A stretch of DNA of 50,018 nucleotides from Desulfobulbaceae bacterium (GCA_023544645.1 JAMJFO010000022.1:1-50018); one strand, 5' to 3'; shown: positions 26,444 through 36,198, counted from the stretch's first letter. Notes: generated from the sequence alone by a model not told the origin. Program-made: numbers and translations.

Positions 26444-27928
26444 TCATTTGCCGGCTATTTTCTGCAGGTTGAGGTTGTCCAGCAGAATTCCGGAATAATT
26501 GGACAGGATCGACATGGAGTCGGTAATGTCGTCTTCCTCCAGCTCGGCGATGACCACACCATGGGTTATTTCTCTCCCCTTGAGACCCATAATGATCCAT
26601 CCTTCCAGCTCGTTGGAACCCAGCTGCAGTTTCTCCGCACTGTCATTGTGCGAAACGATACGGCCTGATTCCAGGGACTGCTGGATGGGAGCGATAGTGT
26701 CGATGGATATTTCCATGGTATCAATGCCTTCCAGTCCGCCGCTGCCCCATATTCCCTTCAGTTTTCCGGTTTCCTCGCTACGGAGAAAAATTGCGGCGCT
26801 GCGCGTTTCCAAGTCATGGACAAAGGCTTCGGTAACAATGCGGCACAGGTCTATGGGATTGGTTATGCGCATAAGATCAAGCTCGACGTGGTACAGGGTC
26901 GACAGCACATTGTTCTGTCTGAACAGGATGGCAGTCATTTCATCCAATTCCTTGCGCTGTTCATCGATCTGGTGATGGAGCTTGGCGTTTTTCAGCACCA
27001 TGGAGGCAAACTCGCCGACAAACTGGTAGACTTCAACCTCGGCGGATTCCTCAGGATCAAGGACAAAAAAACCATAGGCCCTGGGCTGTGATTTAATGGG
27101 AACAATGATCGGCGATTCGAAACCGGGCATTATCTCCTTGGCTTCGGCCTGGGTGGAGGACCAGACAACCTTCTGGTCGTGGATTACCCGTTTCAGGATA
27201 TTCGATGAGTTTATTTCCAGGACGCGTCGTTCATTTTCAGGCACAAGCCTGCCGTCAACTGCTATCTTGACCACCTTGCTGTCATTTTTGACCAGCCAGA
27301 ACGCATTTCGCTCCGCACTCATGATTTCGTCGATCTGCTTGGAGAAAAGAGTGACAAGGGTATCCTCATCATCCAGATGCACGGAAGAGTAGACCAGATG
27401 TTTGAGGGCGGCAAGCTGGTCGTAGCTGCTTTTGTAGATCTGCAGCAGTTCATCTGATTCGTCGGATGGTGCAGTGGCTTCATAAAGGGCTGCGGCTGTT
27501 TTTTCGACAGCTTCGCCACCGGATGCACGATGTAACCTGCTGAGGATCTCGGGGGTGTCAACCTGCGCCGGCGCCCCGGATGCAGCGCTTTCCCTGAGAG
27601 CTGACAGGGCATCCATGGCCTCGAACATCAGGTCGACAACGGCAGGGGTCACTTTAAGCTCTCCCTTGCGCACCTGACCGAAGATTTCCTCCATTTTTCG
27701 CCCGATACCGCTCATTTCTTCCAGTCCGGCAAAGGCAGCGGATCCTTTAATGGTGTGGACGATGCGGAAAATCTGGTTTATGGAATCTTCATTTTCCGGC
27801 TCATCTTCCAACTGGATAAGGACCAGGTTCAGCTGATCAAGCAGTTCCAGGGCTTCCTCGAGAAAATCCTGCAGCATTTGTTTCAATATCTGATCGTCAA
27901 GATCCTGGGCATTTTTTTCGTTAGACAT
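26444..27928 (-). CDS. HPt protein with GAF-like regions
   Basis: The 494-residue protein starts with a histidine phosphotransfer domain resembling CheA P1, with H58 in FRIVHTIKGSAAF, but no kinase domain follows. Residues 165-320 and 340-490 look like two GAF-type regions (FSKQIDEIMSAERNAFWLVKND and LYHVELDLMRITNPIDLCRIV) linked by a coiled coil around 320-345 (HHQIDEQRKELDEM). It may accept phosphate from CheA, or be a sensor that competes for it. Which one cannot be told from sequence. It sits between cheY and the REC-PATAN pair on the same strand. The domain assignment for GAF is weaker than for HPt. Confidence 0.75.
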   Translation of the reverse strand: MSNEKNAQDLDDQILKQMLQDFLEEALELLDQLNLVLIQLEDEPENEDSINQIFRIVHTIKGSAAFAGLEEMSGIGRKMEEIFGQVRKGELKVTPAVVDLMFEAMDALSALRESAASGAPAQVDTPEILSRLHRASGGEAVEKTAAALYEATAPSDESDELLQIYKSSYDQLAALKHLVYSSVHLDDEDTLVTLFSKQIDEIMSAERNAFWLVKNDSKVVKIAVDGRLVPENERRVLEINSSNILKRVIHDQKVVWSSTQAEAKEIMPGFESPIIVPIKSQPRAYGFFVLDPEESAEVEVYQFVGEFASMVLKNAKLHHQIDEQRKELDEMTAILFRQNNVLSTLYHVELDLMRITNPIDLCRIVTEAFVHDLETRSAAIFLRSEETGKLKGIWGSGGLEGIDTMEISIDTIAPIQQSLESGRIVSHNDSAEKLQLGSNELEGWIIMGLKGREITHGVVIAELEEDDITDSMSILSNYSGILLDNLNLQKIAGK

Positions 27929-28003
27929 AAATCTTTCCCTGCTGGTTGAACGTAAAATTCCTGGGAAGCCTTATTACCTGAGGAAGCGTATTGTCAAATC
28001 CGG

Positions 28004-28372
28004 TCAGGACTGGAAGAATTCTTCCAGCAATGCAAGAAGCTGCGTCGGCTTGAAGGGTTTGACAATGTAGGCGGTAGCGCCGAGGGCAAGGGCCTTGTCG
28101 CGGTCTTCGTCCTGGCCTTCGGTGGTAAGCATGATGACCGGTATGGTCGCGATCTGGTCATTTTCCAGGCGTTTTTCCAGGAATTCCAGGCCGTTCATCC
28201 TCGGCATGTTGACATCGAGAATGATGGCATCAAAGGGTTCCTGGGTAAGCAGATCCATCGCCTCCTGTCCGTCACCGGCGGACCCCATGGTGTATCCTTT
28301 TGATTTCAGGCTGAATTCAACCATCTTGCGGACACTGGGCGAATCGTCGACAGTTAATATTTTTTTACTCAT
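28004..28372 (-). CDS. CheY-like single-domain response regulator
   Basis: A 122-residue receiver with D9-D10, the phosphoacceptor D53 in ILDVNMPRMNG, T in MLTTEGQ and K in IVKPFKP. It closely resembles the CheY proteins of chemosensory operons in its length and its VDDSPSVRKMV start. It is the first small gene after the MCP in the minus-strand order, with a strong AGGGGG before the ATG. Confidence 0.92.
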   Translation of the reverse strand: MSKKILTVDDSPSVRKMVEFSLKSKGYTMGSAGDGQEAMDLLTQEPFDAIILDVNMPRMNGLEFLEKRLENDQIATIPVIMLTTEGQDEDRDKALALGATAYIVKPFKPTQLLALLEEFFQS

Positions 28373-28732
28373 TGTTCCCCCTTTCTAGAAAACGATTTGC
28401 TGTGTAATACGGAGCGCTTGCAAAATTGGGAGTAGTTCAAAGCGCTATAAAATATGTGTTATTCGTCACGCGGTATTCTTCCTGCCCCATCAGCGGATAT
28501 GCCGCAATTCATCCAGCGGGCGCAGGTACCATGGACGGAGGACCATCTTCTGGATGCCGGAAAATCAACGACCGGACACTGCCTCCATGGGAACAGGCGC
28601 AACGTGCCGAAAATTTTGACATATAATACCATTTTTATCGAAATAGTGAAGAAATATTACCGGGGTTATGTCGCTCCGCAGCGTTTTGATTATTTCTTTT
28701 TTCCTCCGGCGAGAAGGATGGAGAGAACACAA
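28373..28732. other. Intergenic region between mcp and cheY (360 bp)
   Basis: No convincing gene is present. A perfect 7-bp inverted repeat (AGCGCTT near 28412 and AAGCGCT near 28440, about 20 bp apart) lies upstream of cheY and could be an operator. No clear terminator follows the mcp stop. cheY may therefore have its own promoter, but no consensus one was found. Confidence 0.4.
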
Positions 28733-30718
28733 TCATGCCTCTTCTTCCTTTTCACTTTTCTGTTTTTGAATTTCATCAGTCTGGCCGGTATCGGCCGCCA
28801 AGGTGAATTTCTTCACCAACTCGTGAAGATCAATGGCAAGGCCGGCCAGTTCCTCCGCGGAATCACTTATCTTGCGAACACCCTTGCTGCTGTCGTCCAT
28901 TCCGCTGCTGACGCCCTGAATGTTGGAGGCAACTTCATTGGCGCCCTTGGCCAGGGAAAGAATACTTTCTGTAACTTCCGTTGCGCCGTTTTTTGAATCA
29001 ACAACAATGGTCAGCATATTGTCGGTTTCGCGGGAGTGATTGTTGACGGCAGTGGATATGGAATCGGAGGATTCGTTGAGCTGCGTTATGATGCCGGATA
29101 CTTCGCTTATGGCCTTGGCGGCATTTTCGGTCCGGTCCTGGACGCCTTTGATCAGGGAGGAAATATTTTCCGCGGCTTCAGCGCTTTGTTTGGCCAGCTC
29201 CTTGACTTCTCCGGCAACCACGGCAAATCCCTTGCCCGCGTCACCGGCCCTGGCAGCCTCAATGGTTGCGTTCAGGGCCAGAAGTTTTGTCTGTTCGGTG
29301 ATTTCTTCAATAGTTGCCGTGGCTATGCCGATCTCATCAGCAGCTTCCTGCAGTGAAGAAATGGTCTCGTTGGCATTGTTCACTGTCTCCAGGGCATGGG
29401 AGCTGATGTTTGACCCCATGTTCGCCTTGTTGCCTATCTCTCGTACTTCCTCGGCAATGGTGTTGGTTACATCGGCGAGTTTCTGCATATTCAGCGACAT
29501 TTTTTCCGCGGTGATTGTAATATCGTGTGAGCTGACATTGATCTGTTCCGTTGAGGCGGCTACATTTGCCGCCTGTGAAGACACTTCCTCGGTGCCGGCG
29601 GCCAGCTGGGCGGAAATACCGGAAAGAAGTTCGGACGAACTTGTCAGGTTTGATGCGTTTTCCTGGATCTGTTGCATGGTTGCGTTCAGATTTCGGGACA
29701 TTTTCACCAGGGCATTGCCCAGGGCGTCATTTTCGTCCTTGGGGGTTACTTCGAAGGACAAGTCGCCATCGGCCAGTTTGTTCAGCGCGCCAAGAACTTC
29801 GTTCTCGAGACCGTCGCTCAGGGTGTCTATGCTGTCAGCCATCTGCCCGATCTCGTCATGACGGTTGAGATGCAGTCGTTCTGTGAGGTGGCCCTGGGCC
29901 ATCTCGCCGATAATGTGCATGACCCTGGTAACCGGCTTGATGACCAGCCGGTCGACCAGGAGGGTGACTGCAAGGGTCAGGATAATTATGCCGATGATGC
30001 CGGCAAGGATCGATTGCCAGGCGCTGTCCCTGGTGGACTGCCGCACCTGTTCCTGGACACCGTTCTGGAGCTTGGTAAAGATCTCGGAAATATCGGCGGC
30101 CATGGCGTCAAATTCACTGGCTATTGTTTCCGACTGTTTTTTTACTGCGTCTCGGGAAATGAGCAGGTTGACATATCCCAGAAGCTCAAGGTCCTGGACG
30201 ATCTCCTTCTGCACGTGGAAAACCATTTCGTTCTCTTGCAGCTTGCTGATGATCAACTGCAGGGAAAGGTCATCAATCTCGGGAACGATCGAGCGGAGGG
30301 ACTCGTCCTGTTCGTTGCGGAAGGTGGTGATTATATCTTCCTGAGTGTTGGAGATATAGGCAAGGACAATGTCAGGATCCTTGGCCAGAGCCTGGCAGTA
30401 TTTATCCAGCACATCAAAATCAAAGGTAAGGATGACGGTGGGCGCTAATCCGGAAACGAGATCGGCCATGCTCCCGGCTTTGGTCCTGAGGGCAACTTCA
30501 GCTGAGGCAACCTGCTGGTTCTCGATCTCCCGCATGGATTGGCCCTGCTGGGTGCGAACATCCTCTGCCAGTGTCGACACATTTTCCGAGATATTGTCAA
30601 AGGCTTTTCTTTCGCTCCATATTAGGACAAAGCTGATCAGGGCCAGAATGGCGACTACCACGCAGGAAACAGGTATCATTAATCGTGCGCGAAGGCTTTT
30701 TGCTTGAAAAACACTCAT
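28733..30718 (-). CDS. Methyl-accepting chemotaxis protein
   Basis: The 661-residue receptor has a membrane segment at about 14-34, a periplasmic region of about 200 residues of PDC/Cache-like character, a second membrane segment at about 238-262, and a HAMP domain ([23 protein letters not shown]). A second HAMP-like stretch follows ([20 protein letters not shown]), then the signalling domain with the tip [28 protein letters not shown]. It ends in a charged EKEEEA tail with no CheR-docking pentapeptide. It heads the minus-strand chemosensory run. AGAGG precedes the ATG. Confidence 0.93.
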   Translation of the reverse strand: MSVFQAKSLRARLMIPVSCVVVAILALISFVLIWSERKAFDNISENVSTLAEDVRTQQGQSMREIENQQVASAEVALRTKAGSMADLVSGLAPTVILTFDFDVLDKYCQALAKDPDIVLAYISNTQEDIITTFRNEQDESLRSIVPEIDDLSLQLIISKLQENEMVFHVQKEIVQDLELLGYVNLLISRDAVKKQSETIASEFDAMAADISEIFTKLQNGVQEQVRQSTRDSAWQSILAGIIGIIILTLAVTLLVDRLVIKPVTRVMHIIGEMAQGHLTERLHLNRHDEIGQMADSIDTLSDGLENEVLGALNKLADGDLSFEVTPKDENDALGNALVKMSRNLNATMQQIQENASNLTSSSELLSGISAQLAAGTEEVSSQAANVAASTEQINVSSHDITITAEKMSLNMQKLADVTNTIAEEVREIGNKANMGSNISSHALETVNNANETISSLQEAADEIGIATATIEEITEQTKLLALNATIEAARAGDAGKGFAVVAGEVKELAKQSAEAAENISSLIKGVQDRTENAAKAISEVSGIITQLNESSDSISTAVNNHSRETDNMLTIVVDSKNGATEVTESILSLAKGANEVASNIQGVSSGMDDSSKGVRKISDSAEELAGLAIDLHELVKKFTLAADTGQTDEIQKQKSEKEEEA

Positions 30719-30932
30719 TGGGACCTCTTAATAGTTCTTTTCTTCCTGGATACTATCTTGATACAGAGCTGCCGGTAATCAGCCTGAAGGTGATTCCTTT
30801 TAGATTATGGGGTAGTAGAGAATTATTTTCAAGGTAAAACGGATATATTTTTACCGATATGGTAACAATATTGTATTTATTCGGGTGCAAAAAATACTTA
30901 ACAAACTGTTCGGTAATGCGATATCGTTAAAC

Positions 30933-31121
30933 AGTGTCCGACCAGAAACGGTCTTTTCGGAGTCTCGCAGGCTCGCTTACCTGCCCGATCTCTGCGTTAT
31001 GTTGAAAAAATTATCCTCGGAATATCACACATATGCCTGCGGTAATTTTTTTTCGCATGCCTCGGAGTCTGCTGGCGCTTACCTGACCTCGAACAAAAAT
31101 CCTCGTTTCTGGATGGACACT
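30933..31121. repeat. MITE-like dispersed element with terminal inverted repeats (189 bp)
   Basis: The left end AGTGTCCGACCAGAAACG and the reverse complement of the right end, AGTGTCCATCCAGAAACG, match at 16 of 18 bases. Inside is a short direct duplication: a CGGAGTCT...CGCTTACCTG stretch occurs near 30959 and again near 31070. A second copy of the right part, in opposite orientation, starts at 49947. No transposase gene is inside, and the short reading frame across it has no protein-like features. No clear target-site duplication was found. Outside the element, 30719-30932 holds only the mcp upstream region. Confidence 0.75.
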
Positions 31122-31152
31122 AGACAATTGTAAATTCCCGGGCGGAGTGGAT

Positions 31153-32793
31153 ATGAAAACGGCTGCACAATTACTGGTCAGGTGCCTGGAAAATGAAGGG
31201 GTTGAGTATATCTTCGGCATTCCCGGCGAGGAAAACCTTCATATCATTGATGCGCTTATCGACAGTCCCATCCGTTTTGTCACTGTCCGTCACGAGCAGG
31301 GAGCCGCCTTTATGGCCGATGTCTACGGCCGACTCACCGGCCGCCCCGGAGTCTGCCTTGCCACCCTCGGACCCGGCGCGACAAACCTGATCACCGGGTT
31401 TGCCGACGCCAACATGGATCATGCGCCTATAGTCGCGCTGGCCGGGCAGGGCGCCACAACCAGGATGCACAAGGAAAGTCACCAGATCCTGGACCTGGTC
31501 AACCTGTTCGAACCGATCTCCAAGTACAGTGTGGCGATCCTGGAAAAAGATATTATTCCCGAGGTTGTCCGCAAGGCATTCAAGGTTGCCCGGGCGGAAA
31601 AACCCGGCGGCAGTTTTATCTGTCTGCCGGAAAACATCGCGGCCATGGAAGTCGGAGACGATATTCGCCCCCTGAAGGTTCAGGGGCCCACCGCCCCCCA
31701 CGCGCCGCAGGTCAAGGTTGAACAGGCCGCGAAAGTGATTTCCGAGGCGCGGTTTCCCATTGTCCTGGCCGGCAACGGCGTGGTCCGCAGCAGGAGCGGC
31801 GAGGCTCTGCTGCGCTTCGTGGAAAAACTCAACATCCCCGTGGCCACAACCTTCATGGCCAAAGGGGTGGTGCCTTTTTCCCACCCGCTTTGCCTCGGCG
31901 CAATTGGGCTGCAGTCCACGGATTATGTCGCCTGCGGATTTGACCGGGCCGATGTGGTTATCTGCGTCGGTTTTGATATGGTCGAATATCATCCATATCT
32001 CTGGCATCCCAAAGGTGAAAAGAAAATAATACATATTGATCAGATCTATGCTGAAGTTGATTCCAAATATATCCTTGAGGCAGGGGTTATCGGGGATATT
32101 GCCGTATCCCTTGACCGTATCGCAGAGTTGGCCCGCAGCGAGGGGAATGTTTCCACAGACACGCTGAAAAATTATATTCTGAGCGAGCAGGAATGTTTTG
32201 CCGACAATTGCGGATACCCGCTCAAGCCCCAGCGAATACTCTGTGATACGCGCAAGGTCATGGATGATGATGATATTCTCATTTCCGATGTCGGGGCGCA
32301 CAAGATGTGGGTTGCCCGGCTCTATTCATGCGAGAAGCCCAACACCTGTCTTATTTCCAACGGTTTTGCCGCCATGGGAATAGCAGTGCCGGGGGCCATC
32401 GCCGCCAAGCTGGTTCATCCCAGGCGCAGGGTTCTTGCCCTAACCGGTGACGCAGGCTTTATGATGAATTCGCAGGAGATTGAAACCGCGCTCCGCCTGC
32501 AGCTTTCCCTGGTGATAATGATCTGGAACGATCAGGGATACGGCTTGATTAAATGGCATCAGGAGCGCCGCTTCGGGCGCAGCGGTTTTGTCGATTTCAC
32601 CAATCCGGATTTTGTCCGCTACGCCGAATCCTTTGGAGCCAAGGGGTACAGGGTTGAGAGCGCTGAGAGCCTGCTGCCGGTTCTCGAGCAGGCATTTGCC
32701 GATAATACGGTTGTGGTGGTCGATGTTCCCGTCGATTATTCGGAAAACATGAAACTGACCGAAAAACTCGGCAGCCTGGTCTGTCCCCTATGA
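31153..32793 (+). CDS. Acetolactate-synthase-like thiamin-diphosphate enzyme
   Basis: The 546-residue protein has the three-domain layout of the ThDP family. The N-terminal part has FGIPGEENLHIIDAL and the catalytic glutamate in RHEQGAAFMADVYGR. The middle part includes AGNGVVRSRSGEALL. The C-terminal part carries the ThDP motif GDAGFMMNSQEIETALRL to WNDQGYGLIKW. The GEENL variant is typical of stand-alone large-subunit-like proteins rather than the biosynthetic IlvB pair. No small regulatory subunit gene is adjacent. The reaction is probably condensation of 2-oxoacids to acetolactate, but related enzymes do other carboligations or decarboxylations. ATG 31153 is chosen over GTG 31147 because of GGAG spacing. 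Confidence 0.88.
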   Translation: MKTAAQLLVRCLENEGVEYIFGIPGEENLHIIDALIDSPIRFVTVRHEQGAAFMADVYGRLTGRPGVCLATLGPGATNLITGFADANMDHAPIVALAGQGATTRMHKESHQILDLVNLFEPISKYSVAILEKDIIPEVVRKAFKVARAEKPGGSFICLPENIAAMEVGDDIRPLKVQGPTAPHAPQVKVEQAAKVISEARFPIVLAGNGVVRSRSGEALLRFVEKLNIPVATTFMAKGVVPFSHPLCLGAIGLQSTDYVACGFDRADVVICVGFDMVEYHPYLWHPKGEKKIIHIDQIYAEVDSKYILEAGVIGDIAVSLDRIAELARSEGNVSTDTLKNYILSEQECFADNCGYPLKPQRILCDTRKVMDDDDILISDVGAHKMWVARLYSCEKPNTCLISNGFAAMGIAVPGAIAAKLVHPRRRVLALTGDAGFMMNSQEIETALRLQLSLVIMIWNDQGYGLIKWHQERRFGRSGFVDFTNPDFVRYAESFGAKGYRVESAESLLPVLEQAFADNTVVVVDVPVDYSENMKLTEKLGSLVCPL

Positions 32794-32864
32794 GATTCTA
32801 TTTGTATATAACTGGAGGGAGAATAGAGTGCTCTCTTTTCATTGTCCACCCCCGGTCATGATTG

Positions 32865-35555
32865 ATGAAGGATAAAGCTTCCAGACAATATCCCGGTCCG
32901 GAAAGAAGAACATCCTTCTGGGGCCGTTTTTTTTATCCGCTTTCTGAAAGAAAAATACAGCGCATCTTTCTCCGGTCCCTGAAAAAGCGGGTCGCTGTAA
33001 CATTCGTTATTACTCTGATTGCAGCCATAGTCCTGGCTGTTTCCCTGGATGTCTTTGTCCGCCATTTGTCTTTGAGCAGGCAGCGGGCAGACACCAGTCA
33101 TATAGTTTTTGAGGTCAACGCCTATGTTGTCCACCATTTTAATGAGGCGATAACCTATATAGCTTCTTCGAATCAGGTTTATTATGTTCTCACTGGCCTG
33201 CAGGCTCCTGATAATTTCAATCTGGTGGAGGAGTTGCAGATGGCCAACGGCGTTCTGGGCGCTTCGCTGGTCTACATCATGAACAGTTCCGGAACCGTTG
33301 TCGGAAGTTCGCCATATGACGGGGGCAAATCCCTGACCGGGAATAATTACGGGTTCCGGCCCTATTTTATCCAGGCCATGGAAGGGCATCCGGCCCAATA
33401 TGCCGCCCTCGGGGTGACCACCGAAGAGAGGGGAATATATTTCAGCCAGCCGGTGATGACCGGAACAGACATGCCGCCCATCGGAGTTGTGGTCATCAAG
33501 GTGCCGGTGGCATTCATCGATTCATATTTCAGCCGCAAGGACAGTGGCTATAAGATTATGCTGCTGTCGCCGGACGGAATTGTATTTTCCTCAACCATCA
33601 ACGAATGGCTTTTTCATGCCGCCCTTCCTCTTTCGCCGGAACAAAAAGATGATTTGCTGCAAAGCAGGCAGTTCAGCGATCAGCGGCTCGATCCCCTGCC
33701 GTTCACCGTTGACAGTGATATGGTCAGTATCAATGGTATGCGCCATCTTGTTGACAGGCAGCCGCTGGATCTGGAAGGGTGGAGCATCGTCACCCTGAAT
33801 CCATTGCCCTTTCCTTATGCTATAGCCTTTGTCCTCACTTTCATTGTATTTTTCACCGGCATTATGGCCATCGTTGCCTTTCTCTATGTGTACAAGGATG
33901 AGCTGCTCACGGAGGAATTGCGCCGCGGACGTGAACAAAGCAGGCGGATGGAGCAGAAGCAGCAGCTGACCAAACGTGAACTCGAGACAATACTTGCTGC
34001 CAGCCTGGTGGGCATAATTTTCGTCAAGGACGGGATTATTACCAATGTTAACGAAAAAATGTGCTCCATTCTCGGCTATATCGAAGAGGAAATGCTCGGC
34101 AGCAACGTACGCGCGTATTTTGCCGGTAGGAAGGCATTCCGCCGTTTTGTCGGCATGTATGCCCGGCAGTTGGCGCGGCGCGATTTGGAGCATATCGAGT
34201 ATCTGCTCAGGCGCCGGGACGGGTCGGTTATTCCATGCTCCCTCAGCGGCAGGGCAATAGACACCAGTGATCTGACCCAGGGAGTTGTCTGGGTCGTTGA
34301 AGACATCAGGGAAAGGAAAAAAGCGGAAAAGGATCTTGAACGGGCAAAAGAAGAAGCGGAAAGCGCCAGCCTGGCCAAGAGTGAATTTCTGGCCAACATG
34401 AGCCATGAGATCAGAACTCCCATGAACGGTATTATAGGAATAACTGAATTCCTGCTCGACAAGCACCGGGATCCCGACCTGCAGGGCAAGCTTGAACTGA
34501 TACGCACTTCCGCCAAGAGGCTGATGCGGATCATTAATGATATCCTTGAATTTTCGAAAAATGAAATGGAGCTCCTGGACATCGAGCTTGTCCCTTTTTC
34601 TCTCCATGGACTGCTGGACGATGTGTTCAGGAATTTCGAGGTTCAGGCCAGGGGCAAAAATATTTCTCTGGAACTGGAGGTTGATCCCGCCATTCCCAAA
34701 GTCCTGATCGGTGATGATATCAGGATCCTGCAGGTTTTGTTCAACCTGGTCGGCAACGGCATCAAATTTACCGAACAGGGAGGCATTACGATCCGGGCGA
34801 AACAACAGGCATTGGACAGCCCGGAAAAAATCCTGATCCTTTTCGAGGTAAGTGATACGGGCATCGGCATTGAACCTGAAAAACAGGAGCTGGTTTTTGA
34901 AGCCTTCACCCAGGCCGACTCTTCTCATTCCAGGAAATACGGCGGCACCGGGCTGGGCCTGCCTATCTCCAGGCAGATTGTCCGCCAGATGGGCGGGAAT
35001 ATTCATCTGGTCAGCAAAAAGGGCGAGGGGGCGACATTCTGGTTTGTGCTGCCATTTTCCACTCCGGAAATTTCACAGGTAGTGGATGATGCCGTACCGG
35101 GAAGAATCGCCGCGGATCATTTTGCCGAGAGCTTTTCCGGCCATATCCTTCTGGCTGATGATGATTTTATCAACACGACGCTGGCGGTATCGCTTCTCGA
35201 ACAGGTCGGCTTTACCGTCAAAAGTGTCAATAACGGGCGGGCGGCAGTGGATGCCTGGGTGCAGGATAATTTTGACTGTATCCTGATGGATATCCAGATG
35301 CCGCAAATGGATGGCTATGAGGCCGCCAGGATGATAAGGGGGCATGAAAAACAGCAGGGCGGGCATGTTCCCATTATTGCCATGACCGCATGTGTAATGC
35401 AGGATGACCGGGAAAAGTGTATAAAGGCCGGTATGGATGCGTATATATCCAAACCCATCAACCGGGTGGAACTGTTCATGCTCCTGCGGAAGACCCTCAG
35501 AGTTGATCATGGTCCGGTTGATTCCCGATCCCCAGAGACTGACAGTGAAGTGTGA
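32865..35555 (+). CDS. Membrane-bound hybrid sensor histidine kinase
   Basis: The 896-residue protein has a membrane segment near 45-68, a large periplasmic sensor region of dCache/PDC type (about 70-320, YFIQAMEGHPAQYAALGVTTEERGIYFSQPV region), a second membrane segment near 325-347, and a coiled linker. A PAS domain follows (about 370-490), then HisKA with H514 in MSHEIRTPMNG, an HATPase with DTGIGIEPEKQ and GGTGLGLPIS, and a receiver with D809 in LMDIQMPQMDG. It should phosphorylate itself and relay to its own receiver, then to an unseen HPt or regulator. The next gene starts at an overlapping TGATG, so it is co-transcribed with the genes leading into hpr and ptsI. The signal is unknown. 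Confidence 0.93.
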   Translation: MKDKASRQYPGPERRTSFWGRFFYPLSERKIQRIFLRSLKKRVAVTFVITLIAAIVLAVSLDVFVRHLSLSRQRADTSHIVFEVNAYVVHHFNEAITYIASSNQVYYVLTGLQAPDNFNLVEELQMANGVLGASLVYIMNSSGTVVGSSPYDGGKSLTGNNYGFRPYFIQAMEGHPAQYAALGVTTEERGIYFSQPVMTGTDMPPIGVVVIKVPVAFIDSYFSRKDSGYKIMLLSPDGIVFSSTINEWLFHAALPLSPEQKDDLLQSRQFSDQRLDPLPFTVDSDMVSINGMRHLVDRQPLDLEGWSIVTLNPLPFPYAIAFVLTFIVFFTGIMAIVAFLYVYKDELLTEELRRGREQSRRMEQKQQLTKRELETILAASLVGIIFVKDGIITNVNEKMCSILGYIEEEMLGSNVRAYFAGRKAFRRFVGMYARQLARRDLEHIEYLLRRRDGSVIPCSLSGRAIDTSDLTQGVVWVVEDIRERKKAEKDLERAKEEAESASLAKSEFLANMSHEIRTPMNGIIGITEFLLDKHRDPDLQGKLELIRTSAKRLMRIINDILEFSKNEMELLDIELVPFSLHGLLDDVFRNFEVQARGKNISLELEVDPAIPKVLIGDDIRILQVLFNLVGNGIKFTEQGGITIRAKQQALDSPEKILILFEVSDTGIGIEPEKQELVFEAFTQADSSHSRKYGGTGLGLPISRQIVRQMGGNIHLVSKKGEGATFWFVLPFSTPEISQVVDDAVPGRIAADHFAESFSGHILLADDDFINTTLAVSLLEQVGFTVKSVNNGRAAVDAWVQDNFDCILMDIQMPQMDGYEAARMIRGHEKQQGGHVPIIAMTACVMQDDREKCIKAGMDAYISKPINRVELFMLLRKTLRVDHGPVDSRSPETDSEV

Positions 35556-35932
35556 TGGATACTTTTGTTGCCGAGTTGCAGAAATTAATTTCCTTCAAGG
35601 ATACGACGGGGGCGGGTGATATTGTGCTGCTTGCATCCCGTGATCCGCAGATGATCGTTTACGCCCTGGTGACGAACATCGAACCCGACCGGAGCCGCAG
35701 GGAAGCCTGGTGGAACGTGACCATGCAGATTCTTGCCGTTCCGCCAAGGGAAGTGGTCTGGACTCTTCGCGAACCACAGTTCACCGGGCAGGAGATTTTC
35801 ACTTTCGGCGGCATAGCCCATTTTATGAAAGCGGTCCGTTTTCAATCCGCTCCTTTGCCGTCTTCTCCATCCGGTACCGATCGCAGGGAAAAACCGGCAT
35901 CACCCGGGAACAGGCTGCGCGTGATCAAATGA
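35555..35932 (+). CDS. Conserved-looking small protein of unknown function
   Basis: The 125-residue protein starts at an ATG overlapping the kinase stop (TGATG), and its own stop overlaps the HPr start (ATGA). The tight coupling argues that it is real. It contains WWNVTMQILAVPPREVVWTLREPQFTG followed by a proline- and serine-rich, basic end. There is no signal peptide or membrane segment. I do not recognise a family. Its place between a histidine kinase and PTS proteins suggests a role in the same regulatory unit, but nothing more can be said. Confidence 0.65.
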   Translation: MDTFVAELQKLISFKDTTGAGDIVLLASRDPQMIVYALVTNIEPDRSRREAWWNVTMQILAVPPREVVWTLREPQFTGQEIFTFGGIAHFMKAVRFQSAPLPSSPSGTDRREKPASPGNRLRVIK

Positions 35933-36198
35933 ATGTCCTGGAAAAAACTATTACGGTGGATGTGTATCGCGGCGTGCATGGCAGGGTTGCCGCCGGGCTG
36001 GCCCGGATTGCCCGGCAGCATGCTGTGCGGTTGTGTATCCTGCACGACGATGAGGAAATCGACTGCTCCTCCGTGCTTGACGTCCTGAGCATGGCGTTTG
36101 TCTCCGGAGCACAGGTGAAGTTCCGCATACACGGCAAAGGAGCGGCTGGGGCAGTTGCCGCTGTCGAGAAGCTCCTGGCGCAAAGGGGGGAGCCGTGA
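35929..36198 (+). CDS. HPr-like phosphocarrier protein
   Basis: An 89-residue protein with the HPr fold pattern. The active-site histidine is H17 in GVHGRVAAGLARIA, where most HPr proteins have GLHARPA. H and the following arginine are kept, but the proline is replaced by valine. S48 aligns with the regulatory serine region. It would take phosphate from enzyme I. The start overlaps the upstream stop (ATGA) and the end overlaps the ptsI GTG (GTGA). No EIIA, EIIB or EIIC gene is in this window, so a regulatory role is as likely as sugar uptake. Confidence 0.85.
   Translation: MNVLEKTITVDVYRGVHGRVAAGLARIARQHAVRLCILHDDEEIDCSSVLDVLSMAFVSGAQVKFRIHGKGAAGAVAAVEKLLAQRGEP

Noticed and set aside
30850-30866. 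TTACCGATATGGTAA palindrome upstream of the minus-strand mcp as an operator
   Set aside because: A single short palindrome in AT-rich DNA without a second copy or a candidate regulator.
30885-31133. 82-codon plus-strand reading frame upstream of the ThDP enzyme
   Set aside because: It lies almost entirely in the dispersed TIR element, has no ribosome-binding site and shows no protein-like composition.
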